From the NCBI GenBank assembly GCA_037481615.1, contig JBBFLI010000007.1: a DNA stretch of 64,000 nt; one strand, given 5' to 3'. Positions 24,759 to 34,609 of this stretch are shown here, piece after piece. This DNA is from SpSt-501 sp037481615 (lineage in GTDB: Bacteria > Desulfobacterota > Desulfobacteria > Desulfobacterales > SpSt-501). Every line of letters starts with the position of its first letter. Within the stretch, counting starts at the first letter, position 1. The position numbers and the translations under genes are program-made. Under the pieces are notes generated by a model, which saw nothing but the letters and a program-made list of their open reading frames with translations, searched no databases and was not told the origin of the DNA.

Positions 24759-26288
24759 ATGGGCCTCCACGACTTCACCTTCTACGATCTCATCCGCCGC
24801 AACGCGGCCTGCTTCGCCTCCCGGCCCGCCCTGCGGGACCGCGAGGAGGGGCGGACGCTCACCTTCGCCGAGGTCCGTGACCTCGTCGACCGCCTGGCCG
24901 CGGGCCTGCGCCGCGCCGGCGTCGGAAAAGGCGACCGGATCGGCGTTCTGGGGAAGAACAGCCTCGAGTATTTCCTCCTCTACGGCGCGGCCGCGGCCCT
25001 CGGGGCGATCGTGGTCCCGGTAAACTGGCGGCTCTCGGCCGAGGAGGCCGTCTACAACCTGCAGGATGCCGCGCCGAAGCTGCTCTTCGCCGACGCCGAG
25101 TACACGGCGATGCTCGCCGCGGCGCGGGAGCGGCTGCCCTCGGTCGTGCGCTGCTTCGACCTGCGGGCCTCCGCGCCGGGGGGCTTCGAGCCCTTCGCCC
25201 CGCTGCTCGCCGGGCCGCCGATCGAGGAGCCGGAGGCGGTCGGCGACGAGGACGGCTTCGTCATCATCCACACCGCGGCGGTGGGGGGAAAACCGCGCGG
25301 GGCGCTTCTCTGCCACCGCAACGTGATCGCCGCGAACGTGCACCTCAATCTCCTCCTGCGCCTCGACCCCGGGGACGTCCACCTGGGGCTGCTGCCCCTC
25401 TTCCACGTGGGGGGGCTCTTCATGGCGACGATGGCCTTCCACGCCGGGGCGCTCAATCTGAACATGAGCAAGTTCGACGCCGCCCGGGCGGTCGCCTGGA
25501 TCGAGGAGGAACAGGTTTCGGTGCTCTTCGATTTTTCGCCGATCCTCGCCTCCCTGCTCGAGGAGGCCGGCAAGGCGAAGGCCGGCCTGGGCTCGCTCAA
25601 GCGCGTGATCGGCATCGAGATCCCCGAGACGATCGAGCGCTACCGCGCCTTCACCGGCGGCACCTTCTTCGTGATGTACGGCCAGACCGAAACCTCGGCC
25701 ATCGCCACCCTGGGGCGCTACGACGAGCGGCCCGGCTCCGCCGGCCGCCCCATCCCGCTCGCCGAGGTGCGCCTCGTGGACGAGGGCGACCGGAACGTCC
25801 CCGTCGGCGAGGTGGGCGAGATCGTCGTGCGGGGGCCGATGGTCTTCCTCGGCTACTGGAACCAGCCGGCGGAGACGGAGCGGGCCTTCCGCGGGGGGTG
25901 GCATCACACGGGGGATCTCGGCCGCTTCGACGAGGAGGGCTACCTGTTCTACGCCGGGCGAAAGCCCGAGAAGGAGCTCATCAAGCCGGGCGGCGAAAAC
26001 GTCTACCCGGCCGAGGTGGAACGGGCGATCCTCGAGCACCCGGCGGTCGAGAAGACGGTCGTCTTCGGGGTTCCGGACCCCAAGTGGAAGGAGGGGATCA
26101 AGGCCGTCTGCCAGCTCAAGCCGGGGGCGCGCCTCGAGGCCCGGGAACTCATCCGCTTCGTGGGCGAGCGGATCGCCAGCTTCAAGAAGCCGCAGTACGT
26201 CGAGTTCGTGGCGGAACTGCCGCTCCGACCCGACGGGACGCCCGACCGGGCGGCGGCGAAGCGCCGCTGGGGCGGCCCGTCGGGCTGA
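24759..26288 (+). CDS. AMP-dependent acyl-CoA synthetase-like protein with atypical P-loop
   Basis: 509 residues. The overall fold follows the ANL superfamily: FVMYGQTETSAIATLGRY, GWHHTGDLGRFDEEGYLFYAGRKPEKELIKPGGENVYPAEVERAI. The usual phosphate-binding T-S-G-T-T-G-x-P-K-G is replaced by HTAAVGGKPRGALL, and the C-terminal PRTxxGK lysine motif reads RPDGTPDRAAAKRRW. Both changes suggest altered adenylation chemistry or a distinct subfamily. It follows the Liv-type operon on the same strand and converges with the response-regulator gene, 16 bp away. An acid:CoA ligase role is inferred. Confidence 0.85.
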   Translation: MGLHDFTFYDLIRRNAACFASRPALRDREEGRTLTFAEVRDLVDRLAAGLRRAGVGKGDRIGVLGKNSLEYFLLYGAAAALGAIVVPVNWRLSAEEAVYNLQDAAPKLLFADAEYTAMLAAARERLPSVVRCFDLRASAPGGFEPFAPLLAGPPIEEPEAVGDEDGFVIIHTAAVGGKPRGALLCHRNVIAANVHLNLLLRLDPGDVHLGLLPLFHVGGLFMATMAFHAGALNLNMSKFDAARAVAWIEEEQVSVLFDFSPILASLLEEAGKAKAGLGSLKRVIGIEIPETIERYRAFTGGTFFVMYGQTETSAIATLGRYDERPGSAGRPIPLAEVRLVDEGDRNVPVGEVGEIVVRGPMVFLGYWNQPAETERAFRGGWHHTGDLGRFDEEGYLFYAGRKPEKELIKPGGENVYPAEVERAILEHPAVEKTVVFGVPDPKWKEGIKAVCQLKPGARLEARELIRFVGERIASFKKPQYVEFVAELPLRPDGTPDRAAAKRRWGGPSG

Positions 26289-26304
26289 AGAGAGAAGCCT
26301 CCGG

Positions 26305-26826
26305 CTACTTCAGCTTGGGGCTGCGCCAGGGGGCGATCTTTCCCTCGAAGTTCCCCCAGAAGCGGGGGTCGGTTTCCATCCAGCGTTCGCCGAAGCGGGT
26401 GTTGAAGAAGCCTTTCAGCTCGTCGAACATCCGCCCCCAGCCCCGCGGGTATTCCATCGTCAGCGCCTCCTCGAGATAGGGCACGATGTCGGCGAGCTTC
26501 TCCTTGGGGAGATAGGCCCAGGCCCCGAGCTCGATCGACTTCTTGAGCGCCTCGGGGTGGAGCGCATGCGCCGTCAGCATCACGACGGGGATGCCCAGCG
26601 CGGCGAGCTTCTGCAGGAGTTCGAAGCCGTCGACCCCCATGATGTCGAGCACGGCGAGGTCGTAGCGGTTCTCGGCGATCCTCGCGACCGCCTCCGCGTG
26701 GCTGCGCGCGCGGTCGACCCGGCAGCGGGGGGCGGCGGCGAGGATCAGGTCTTCCAGGCTCTCCAGGACGTCGGGCTCGTCGTCCACGGCCAACACCCGC
26801 TTGTCGTTCAGCACGGATTCGCTCAT
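26305..26826 (-). CDS. Stand-alone response regulator receiver protein
   Basis: 173 residues from the ATG at 26826. The acidic pair is Asp15-Asp16 (VLAVDDEPDV), the phosphoacceptor Asp61 (DLAVLDIMGVDG), the switch Thr85 (VVMLTAHA) and the conserved Lys108 (YLPKEKL). There is no DNA-binding output; the last about 50 residues (WGRMFDELKGFFNTRFGERWMETDPRFW) form a short Trp-rich tail. It is the last gene of the minus-strand acyl-CoA operon. No histidine kinase gene is present in the window. Output is likely a protein-protein interaction. Confidence 0.88.
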   Translation of the reverse strand: MSESVLNDKRVLAVDDEPDVLESLEDLILAAAPRCRVDRARSHAEAVARIAENRYDLAVLDIMGVDGFELLQKLAALGIPVVMLTAHALHPEALKKSIELGAWAYLPKEKLADIVPYLEEALTMEYPRGWGRMFDELKGFFNTRFGERWMETDPRFWGNFEGKIAPWRSPKLK

Positions 26827-26867
26827 GGCGCTTCTCCTTCCGGCCGGGGGCGACGCCGGCATCGGGG

Positions 26868-27347
26868 TTACTTGAAAATGCGGGCCGCGAGGTCGATGTC
26901 TTCGGGGCAGAAGACGAAGAGGCACTTCGCCTCCGGCCCGGCGACCGAGCCGTAGACGTAGTGGATGTTGATCCCCTCCTCGCCGAATTTCCGGGTCACG
27001 GCGGCCAGCTCGCCCGGGCGGTTCTCCAGGTGGAGCGCGATCACGGGCATCAGGTCGAAGAGGTACTCGTTCTCGGAGAGCAGGCTCACCGCCCGGTCCG
27101 TGTTGTCGACCAGCATGCGGATCAGGGCGAACTCGGCCGAGTCCTTGCTCATCGAGCTGTAGCTCGCCGCCGAGGCGATGCGGTGCAGCACCTTGCCCCG
27201 GTTCAGGAAGAGCTGTTGCACGTAGTCGGAGGCGTCCTGGATCATCAGGGCGTCGATGTTCACCCCGTGGGCGCCGAGCAGGGCCGAGAGGCGGCCGAGT
27301 TCCCCGGGGACGTTTTTGAGAAAGAGCGAGATTTCCGTCCTGACCAT
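26868..27347 (-). CDS. Tandem ACT-domain protein
   Basis: 159 residues composed of two ACT domains: residues about 1-70 (EISLFLKNVPGELGRLSALLGAHGVNIDALMIQ) and about 80-159 (VIALHLENRPGELAAVTRKFGEEGINIHYVYGSV). No catalytic domain is attached. ACT domains bind amino acids or other small ligands, so this is a small regulatory protein. It lies 41 bp upstream of the response-regulator gene and 87 bp downstream of the acyl-CoA dehydrogenase gene; it may sense an amino acid linked to acyl-CoA turnover, an inference from position. Confidence 0.85.
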   Translation of the reverse strand: MVRTEISLFLKNVPGELGRLSALLGAHGVNIDALMIQDASDYVQQLFLNRGKVLHRIASAASYSSMSKDSAEFALIRMLVDNTDRAVSLLSENEYLFDLMPVIALHLENRPGELAAVTRKFGEEGINIHYVYGSVAGPEAKCLFVFCPEDIDLAARIFK

Positions 27348-27434
27348 CGGCTTTTCCCTTCCTTCCCGCCGTACGGCTCCGGGCCGGCTGCGCCCGGCCG
27401 GCGGCCGCCCCGGGGTTGCCCGGCCCGGGGCCGG

Positions 27435-28589
27435 CTACGGGTTGCGCTTGTCCTTGAGGATGTGGTTGGCGATCACGATGCGCTGGATCTCGGAGGTCCC
27501 CTCGTAGATCGTGAAGACCCGGGCGTCGCGCAGGTAGCGCTCGACGGGGTAGTCGGCCGTGTAGCCGTAGCCGCCGTGGAGCTGGACGGCGCGCGCCGTG
27601 ACGCGGTTCACCATCTCCGAGGCGTAGAGCTTCGCCATCGAGGCCTGCAGCGTGTACGGCTCGCCCCGGTCCTTCAGCTGCGCGGCCGAGAGCGCAAGCA
27701 GGCGGGCGGCCTCGATCTCGACGGCCATGTCGGCGATCATCCAGCGGATGCCCTGGAACTTCGCGATCTTCTGGCCGAACTGCTCGCGTTCCTGCACGTA
27801 GCGCACCGCGGCGTCGAAGGCCGCCTGGGCGACCCCGACCGACTGGGCGGCGATTCCGATCCGGCCGCCGTCCAGGCCGGTCATGGCGATCACGAACCCG
27901 TCGCCCTCCCGGCCGAGCAGGCGGTCCGCCGGCAGGCGGCAGTCCTCGAAGATGAGGTCGCAGGTGTCCGACGCCCGCAGCCCCATCTTCTCCTCGAGCG
28001 GGCCGGTTTTCAGCCCCTTCGCCCCGGCCTCGACGAGGAAGGCGCTGATCCCGCGGTGGCCCTTCGCCTCGTCGGTCTTGGCGGTCACGATGATCAGCCC
28101 CGCGTTCTTCCCCGTGGTCGTGAAACGCTTGGTGCCGTTCAACACCCAGCCGTCGCCGTCGCGGACCGCGCGGGTCTTCTGGCGGGCCGGGTCCGAGCCC
28201 GCGTTCGGCTCGGTGAGGGCGAAGGCGCCGATGATCTGCCCCGCGGCGAGGGGCCGAAGGAACCGCTCCTTCTGCTCCTCGCTGCCGAAGCGCAGCAGGC
28301 TTTCGCAGACGATCGAGTTGTGCACGGACATCACGACCGCGGTCGCGGCACAGGCATAGGCCACCTCGGAGAGGGCGAGCACGTAGCTCACCGTGTCGGC
28401 GCCGGCGCCGCCGTACTCGGGCGGGACCATCATCCCCATCAACCCGAGTTCGGCGAGCTGGCGCAGGTTCTCGATGGGAAACCGCTTTTCCCGGTCGTGG
28501 GCCGCGGCCTGGGGCGCGAAGCGCTCGCGGGCGAGGTCGCGCACCATGCTCTGGATCATGAGCTGCTCTTCGGTCAGCGGAAAGGACAT
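27435..28589 (-). CDS. Acyl-CoA dehydrogenase (short/branched-chain type)
   Basis: 384 residues, standard length. The FAD/substrate blocks are GAFALTEPNAGSDPARQKT and WVLNGTKRFTTTGKNAGLIIV, and the C-terminal block is LHGGYGYTADYPVERYLRDARVFTIYEGTSEIQRIVIANHIL, with the catalytic glutamate in YEGTSEIQ, the placement found in short-chain enzymes. It oxidises acyl-CoA to 2-enoyl-CoA and passes electrons to ETF; no ETF gene is in this window. It is clustered with 3-hydroxyacyl-CoA dehydrogenase, thiolase and IcmF, so butyryl-CoA is the likely substrate. Confidence 0.94.
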   Translation of the reverse strand: MSFPLTEEQLMIQSMVRDLARERFAPQAAAHDREKRFPIENLRQLAELGLMGMMVPPEYGGAGADTVSYVLALSEVAYACAATAVVMSVHNSIVCESLLRFGSEEQKERFLRPLAAGQIIGAFALTEPNAGSDPARQKTRAVRDGDGWVLNGTKRFTTTGKNAGLIIVTAKTDEAKGHRGISAFLVEAGAKGLKTGPLEEKMGLRASDTCDLIFEDCRLPADRLLGREGDGFVIAMTGLDGGRIGIAAQSVGVAQAAFDAAVRYVQEREQFGQKIAKFQGIRWMIADMAVEIEAARLLALSAAQLKDRGEPYTLQASMAKLYASEMVNRVTARAVQLHGGYGYTADYPVERYLRDARVFTIYEGTSEIQRIVIANHILKDKRNP

Positions 28590-28614
28590 CGGCTTCCTCC
28601 CTCCGTGGGCGCCC

Positions 28615-29166
28615 TCAGGGCGTGTAGATCACGACCAGCAGCTCCGCGGGCTCGTCCCCCACGTTGCGCAGCTTGTGCCGGATCGCCGAGTTGAAATGCA
28701 AGGACTGCCCGGCCGCCAGCGTGTTCACGTGCTCGCCGACCGTGACCTCGACCCGGCCGGAGAGCACGTAGTCGAACTCCTCGCCCTCGTGCTGGTAGTC
28801 GACGCCGTGGTGCTCCTGGCGCGGCGGGATCACGACGCGGAAGGCCTTGAGGTGCTTGTTCTCCGCTCCCGGGGTGAGGGTGGTGTAGGCGTAGTTTTCG
28901 GTGCGCTTGGCATGGGCCGAGATGCGCTTCTCGAGGCGCGATTCGCTCTCCCGCAGGAGGGCGGCGCTGTCGATCTCGAGGGCGCGCGCAAGCTGCAGGA
29001 TCGCCCCCACGGGGGGGATCGTCCGGCCCTCCTCGATCGCCTCGAGCTGAGCGATCGAAAGCCCGGTTTCGTTCGCCACCCGCTCGAGGGGGATCCCTTT
29101 CTCGGTCCGCACCCGACGGATCGCCGCACCGACCGACTGCCGCTTGGGCTTTGCTTTTCCGGCCAT
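28615..29166 (-). CDS. XRE-family regulator with C-terminal cupin domain
   Basis: 183 residues from the ATG at 29166. The N-terminal helix-turn-helix covers about residues 12-70 (IRRVRTEKGIPLERVANETGLSIAQLEAIEEGRTIPPVGAILQLARAL), and a cupin domain covers about 105-183 (HHGVDYQHEGEEFDYVLSGRVEVTVGEHVNTLAAGQSLHFNSAIRHKLRNVGDEPAELLVV). These proteins usually bind a small ligand in the cupin and regulate local catabolic genes. It lies between the acyl-CoA dehydrogenase and 3-hydroxyacyl-CoA dehydrogenase genes and is probably co-transcribed with them, giving feedback control. Confidence 0.92.
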   Translation of the reverse strand: MAGKAKPKRQSVGAAIRRVRTEKGIPLERVANETGLSIAQLEAIEEGRTIPPVGAILQLARALEIDSAALLRESESRLEKRISAHAKRTENYAYTTLTPGAENKHLKAFRVVIPPRQEHHGVDYQHEGEEFDYVLSGRVEVTVGEHVNTLAAGQSLHFNSAIRHKLRNVGDEPAELLVVIYTP

Positions 29167-29186
29167 GGCCTCTCCTTTTTGGCGCC

Positions 29187-30038
29187 TCAGCGGTACTCGT
29201 AGAAGCCGCGGCCCGTCTTGCGGCCGAGCCATCCGGCCTCCACGTACTTGCGCAGCAGCGGGCAGGGGCGGTACTTCGAGTCCTTGAACCCGTCGTGGAT
29301 CGTCTCCAGGATGGCGAGACAGGTGTCCAGGCCGATCAGGTCCGCGAGCGCAAGCGGCCCCATCGGGTGGTTCATGCCCAGCCGCATCACCGTGTCGATG
29401 TCTTCCCGCGTGCCCACCCCGTGATAGAGGCAATAGATCGCCTCGTTGATCATCGGCAGGAGGATGCGGTTGGCGATGAAGCCGGGGTAGTCGTTCGCGC
29501 GCGCGGGGGTTTTGCCGAACTTCTCGGCGAGCGCCCAGGTGGTCTTCAGGGTCTCCTCGGAGGTGGTGAGCGCCGGGATGACCTCGACGAGCTTCATCAC
29601 CGGCACCGGGTTCATGAAGTGCATCCCGATCACCTTGTCGGGGCGGCGCGTCTGGGCGGCGATGCGGCCGATCGGGATGGAGGAGGTGTTCGTGGCGAGG
29701 ATGACTTCCGGCCGGCAGAGGCGGTCGAGTTCGCGGAAGAGCTGGAACTTGATCTCCTGCCGCTCGGTCGCCGCCTCGACGACGAAGTCGGCGGCCGCGA
29801 GGTCCTCGAGGCGGACCGCGCCGCGGATCCGGCCGAGGATCGCCTCCTTCTCGGCGGCGGAGAGTTTGCCCTTCTCCACGCTGCGGGCGAGGTTGCCCTC
29901 GATCGACTTCCGCCCCTTGTCGATGAGGCCCTGCTCGATGTCGTTCAGCAGGACGGCGAGGCCGCTCGCCGCGGCGACCTGCGCGATTCCGCTGCCCATC
30001 TGTCCCGCCCCGATGACGCCCAACGTTTCGATCTTCAT
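29187..30038 (-). CDS. 3-hydroxybutyryl-CoA dehydrogenase
   Basis: 283 residues from the ATG at 30038 (GAGAGGAG upstream); an in-frame start 36 bp earlier lacks a good site. The NAD-binding motif is VIGAGQMGSGIAQVAAASG at the N-terminus. The catalytic histidine lies in VIGMHFMNPVPVMKLVEVI, and the C-terminal domain has NRILLPMINEAIYCLYHGVGTREDIDTVMRLGMNHPMGPLALADLIGLD. Length and motifs match Hbd/PaaH. It converts 3-hydroxyacyl-CoA to 3-ketoacyl-CoA between the enoyl-CoA hydratase and thiolase steps. Confidence 0.95.
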   Translation of the reverse strand: MKIETLGVIGAGQMGSGIAQVAAASGLAVLLNDIEQGLIDKGRKSIEGNLARSVEKGKLSAAEKEAILGRIRGAVRLEDLAAADFVVEAATERQEIKFQLFRELDRLCRPEVILATNTSSIPIGRIAAQTRRPDKVIGMHFMNPVPVMKLVEVIPALTTSEETLKTTWALAEKFGKTPARANDYPGFIANRILLPMINEAIYCLYHGVGTREDIDTVMRLGMNHPMGPLALADLIGLDTCLAILETIHDGFKDSKYRPCPLLRKYVEAGWLGRKTGRGFYEYR

Positions 30039-30108
30039 GCCGCTCTCCTCTCCGTTTTCGACTCGTTTGTTCACCCGCCTCCCGCCGGGCGCGACCGGCG
30101 GGGGAGGG

Positions 30109-31284
<1,176 letters not shown>

Positions 31285-31339
31285 GGGTGTCCTCCTCCTT
31301 GCGGGGTGAGGCGGCGGCGGAGCCCCGTGCGGGGCCGCC

Positions 31340-34300
31340 TCACATGTTGCGCCGGTAGCGGCCGCCGACCGCGTAGAGCGCCTGGGTGATCTGGCCGAGG
31401 CTGCAGCAGCGCACGGTGTGCATCAGCTCGGCGAAGATGTTCCCCCCGGAGAGGGCGACCTGCTGCAGCCGCTCGAGCGCGGCCGGAGCCTCGTGCGCAT
31501 GGCGCTCCTGGAACTCCTTCAGCCGCCGGAGCTGGGACTGCTTTTCCTCCTCGGTGGCGCGGGCGAGCTCGAGGGTCTCGGTGAAGCGGCCCTCGGCGGC
31601 GTGCGGGTCGCGGAAGGTGTTCACGCCGATGATCGGCAGCCGGCCGTCGTGCTTGAGCGCCTCGTAGTAGAGCGACTCCTCCTGGATCTTCGCCCGCTGG
31701 TAGCCCGTTTCCATCGCGCCCAGCACCCCGCCGCGTTCGGTCAGGCGGTCGAACTCGGCGAGCACGGCCTCCTCGACGAGGCGGGTCAGCTCCTCGACGA
31801 TGTAGCTGCCCTGGTTGGGGTTTTCGTTTTTCGTCAGGCCCCACTCGCGGTTGATGATGAGCTGGATCGCCAGCGCCCGGCGCACGGACTCGGCGCTCGG
31901 GGTCGTGATCGCCTCGTCGAAGGCGTTCGTGTGCAGGCTGTTGCAGTTGTCGTAGATCGCGCAGAGGGCCTGGAGGGTCGTGCGGATGTCGTTGAACTGA
32001 ATGTCCTGGCTGTGGAGCGAGCGCCCCGAGGTCTGGATATGGTACTTGAGCTGCTGGCTGCGCGGCCCTCCGCCGTACTTGTGCTTCATGGCGATCGCCC
32101 AGATGCGGCGGGCGACCCGGCCGATCACCGTGTACTCGGCGTCCATGCCGTTCGAGAAGAAGAAGGAGAGGTTCGGGCCGAAGCTGTCGATCGGCATGCC
32201 GCGCGAGAGGTAGTACTCGACGTAGGTGAAGCCGTTGGCGAGCGTGAAGGCGAGCTGGGTGATCGGGTTCGCCCCGGCCTCGGCGATGTGGTAGCCGGAG
32301 ATCGACACCGAGTAGAAGTTGCGCACGCGGTTCCGGATGAAATACTCCTGGATGTCGCCCATCATCTTGAGGGCGAAGTCGATCGCGAAGATGCAGGTGT
32401 TCTGCCCTTGGTCCTCCTTGAGGATGTCGGCCTGGACCGTGCCGCGCACGGCCTCGAGCACCGCCTGCCGGATGCGGCCCTCCTCCTCGGGGTCCGGGGC
32501 GCGGCCGTGCTCGGCGGCGAATTTCTCGAGCTGCTGGTCGATCGCCGTGTTGAGGAACATGGCGAGCACGATCGGCGCCGGGCCGTTGATCGTCATCGAG
32601 ACCGAGGTGTTCGGGGCGCAGAGCTCGAAGCCGCTGTAGAGCACCTTCATGTCCTCGAGGGTGCACACGCTCACCCCCGAGGTGCCCACCTTGCCGTAGA
32701 TGTCGGGCCGCGGGTCGGGGTCGAAGCCGTAGAGGGTGACCGAGTCGAAGGCGGTCGAGAGGCGCTTGGCGGGGTAGGCGGCCGAGAGCAGCCGGAAGCG
32801 GCGGTTCGTGCGCGCGGGGTCGCCCTCGCCGGCGAACATGCGCGTCGGGTCCTCGTCGGTGCGCTTGAGCGGGAAGACGCCCGCCGTGTAAGGAAAGCGG
32901 CCGGGGACGTTTTCCTCGCGCAGGAAGCGGTGGATCTCGGCCGGGTCGGCGAAGCGCGGCAGCGCGACCTTGGGGATGCGCGAGTGCGCCAGGGTCTCGG
33001 TCGTGAGCGGCAGGCGGATCTCGCGGTCGCGCACGCGGTAGACGAGCTCGTCGCCGGCGTAGGTGCGGCGGATCTCCTCCCACTCGGCCTCGAGCCGCCG
33101 GGTCTCCGGGTCGATCGCCTCCTCGGCGCGGGCGAGCTCGTCCCGCAGGCGCGCGACGAGCTCGGGGGCCTCGGCGCCGGCTTCGAGGACGGAGAGCGCC
33201 TCGGCGAGGTGCCAGCGCCGGCGCAGGGCCTCCATCTGCTCGGCCGTCCGGCGGTGGTAGGCGCGGACCGTGTCGGCGATTTCCCCGAGGTAGCGCACGC
33301 GCTCGGGGGGGATGATGATCGTCTTCGAGGAGGAATGCTTGCCCTGCGGCCGCGGCAGCCGGGAGGCGAAGCGCACGCCGGTTTTTTCCGCGATCGCCTC
33401 GAGCAGCGCGTGGTAGAGCGCGGTCACCCCGTCGTCGTTGAACTTCGAGGCGATCGTGCCGTAGACGGGCATCTCCTCGGGCCGACGGTCGAAGGCCTTG
33501 CGGTTGCGCTGCACCTGCTTGCGCACGTGGGCGAGGGCGTCCTCGCTGCCGCGTTTTTCGAACTTGTTGACCGCGACCAGATCCGCGAAATCGAGCATGT
33601 CGATCTTCTCGAGCTGGGAGGCCGCGCCGAACTCGGCCGTCATGACGTAGATCGAGACGTCGACCAGGTCCACGATGCTCGAATCCCCCTGGCCGATGCC
33701 GGCGGTCTCGGTGATGACGAGGTCGAAGCCGGCGGCCTTCACGGCGGCCACGGCGTCGGCGAGGGTCTCGGGGATCTCGGTCTGCGAGCGGCGCGTGGCG
33801 AGCGATCGCATGTAGACCCGGGGGTCCCCGATCGCGTTCATGCGGATGCGGTCGCCGAGAAGCGCCCCGCCGGTCCGTCGCCGGGAGGGGTCGCAGCTCA
33901 GGATGGCGACGCGGACGGTCTTCAAGTCGTGGAGCAGCCGCACGATCAGCTCGTCGGTGAGCGAGGACTTCCCCGCCCCGCCGGTCCCGGTGATGCCGAC
34001 GACGGGGACCCGGCGGCCGGCGATGCGGCGTTCCAGCTCGGCCCGCAGGCGGGCGAGGTGGCCGTTCTCCCGGACCTTGGCGATCTCGGCGGCCGTGATC
34101 AGGCGGGCGACGAGCCCCTTGTTCTCGGGGGAGAGCCGATCGAGGGGCAGATCGAAGTCCTTCACCGTCGGGAAATCGATGCACTGCACGAGGTGGTTGA
34201 TCATCCCCTGCAGGCCCATGCGCGCGCCGTCCTCGGGGGAGTAGATCTTGGTGACCCCGTAGGCCTCGAGCTCGCGGATCTCCTCGGGCACGATGACCCC

Positions 34301-34609
34301 GCCGCCCCCCCCGAAGACGCGGATGTGTCCCGCTCCGCGCTCCCGCAGCAGGTCCACGAGGTACTTGAAGAACTCGAGGTGCCCTCCCTGGTAGCTCGAG
34401 ACGGCGACCCCCTGCACGTCCTCCTCGATCGCCGCATCCACGATTTCCTGCACCGAGCGGTTGTGCCCGAGATGGATCACCTCGACCCCGGTGTCCTGGA
34501 GGATGCGGCGCATGATGTTGATCGCCGCGTCGTGACCGTCGAAGAGCGAGGTTGCGGTCACCACCCGCACGGGGTGGCGCGGGGTGTAAACGGCGGTTTC
34601 CTGGCTCAT
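31340..34609 (-). CDS. icmF: Fused isobutyryl-CoA mutase (B12 domain - G-protein chaperone - mutase)
   Basis: 1089 residues from the ATG at 34609 (GGGAGG upstream), full IcmF length. Residues about 1-140 form the B12-binding domain (SLFDGHDAAINIM, with His26 as the likely lower cobalt ligand). About 200-420 form the MeaB-like GTPase (P-loop GITGTGGAGKSS near 206-216; SCDPSRRRTGGALLGDRIRM; VAVNKFEKRG). The mutase barrel starts near 530 (FPYTAGVFPLKR, MFAGEGDPARTNRRF, ISGYHIAEAGANP). At the substrate positions Phe579 (GVFP) and Gln736 (GQNT) appear to replace the Tyr/Arg of methylmalonyl-CoA mutase, consistent with isobutyryl-CoA/butyryl-CoA. Its ATG overlaps the tetR stop. Confidence 0.94.
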   Translation of the reverse strand: MSQETAVYTPRHPVRVVTATSLFDGHDAAINIMRRILQDTGVEVIHLGHNRSVQEIVDAAIEEDVQGVAVSSYQGGHLEFFKYLVDLLRERGAGHIRVFGGGGGVIVPEEIRELEAYGVTKIYSPEDGARMGLQGMINHLVQCIDFPTVKDFDLPLDRLSPENKGLVARLITAAEIAKVRENGHLARLRAELERRIAGRRVPVVGITGTGGAGKSSLTDELIVRLLHDLKTVRVAILSCDPSRRRTGGALLGDRIRMNAIGDPRVYMRSLATRRSQTEIPETLADAVAAVKAAGFDLVITETAGIGQGDSSIVDLVDVSIYVMTAEFGAASQLEKIDMLDFADLVAVNKFEKRGSEDALAHVRKQVQRNRKAFDRRPEEMPVYGTIASKFNDDGVTALYHALLEAIAEKTGVRFASRLPRPQGKHSSSKTIIIPPERVRYLGEIADTVRAYHRRTAEQMEALRRRWHLAEALSVLEAGAEAPELVARLRDELARAEEAIDPETRRLEAEWEEIRRTYAGDELVYRVRDREIRLPLTTETLAHSRIPKVALPRFADPAEIHRFLREENVPGRFPYTAGVFPLKRTDEDPTRMFAGEGDPARTNRRFRLLSAAYPAKRLSTAFDSVTLYGFDPDPRPDIYGKVGTSGVSVCTLEDMKVLYSGFELCAPNTSVSMTINGPAPIVLAMFLNTAIDQQLEKFAAEHGRAPDPEEEGRIRQAVLEAVRGTVQADILKEDQGQNTCIFAIDFALKMMGDIQEYFIRNRVRNFYSVSISGYHIAEAGANPITQLAFTLANGFTYVEYYLSRGMPIDSFGPNLSFFFSNGMDAEYTVIGRVARRIWAIAMKHKYGGGPRSQQLKYHIQTSGRSLHSQDIQFNDIRTTLQALCAIYDNCNSLHTNAFDEAITTPSAESVRRALAIQLIINREWGLTKNENPNQGSYIVEELTRLVEEAVLAEFDRLTERGGVLGAMETGYQRAKIQEESLYYEALKHDGRLPIIGVNTFRDPHAAEGRFTETLELARATEEEKQSQLRRLKEFQERHAHEAPAALERLQQVALSGGNIFAELMHTVRCCSLGQITQALYAVGGRYRRNM

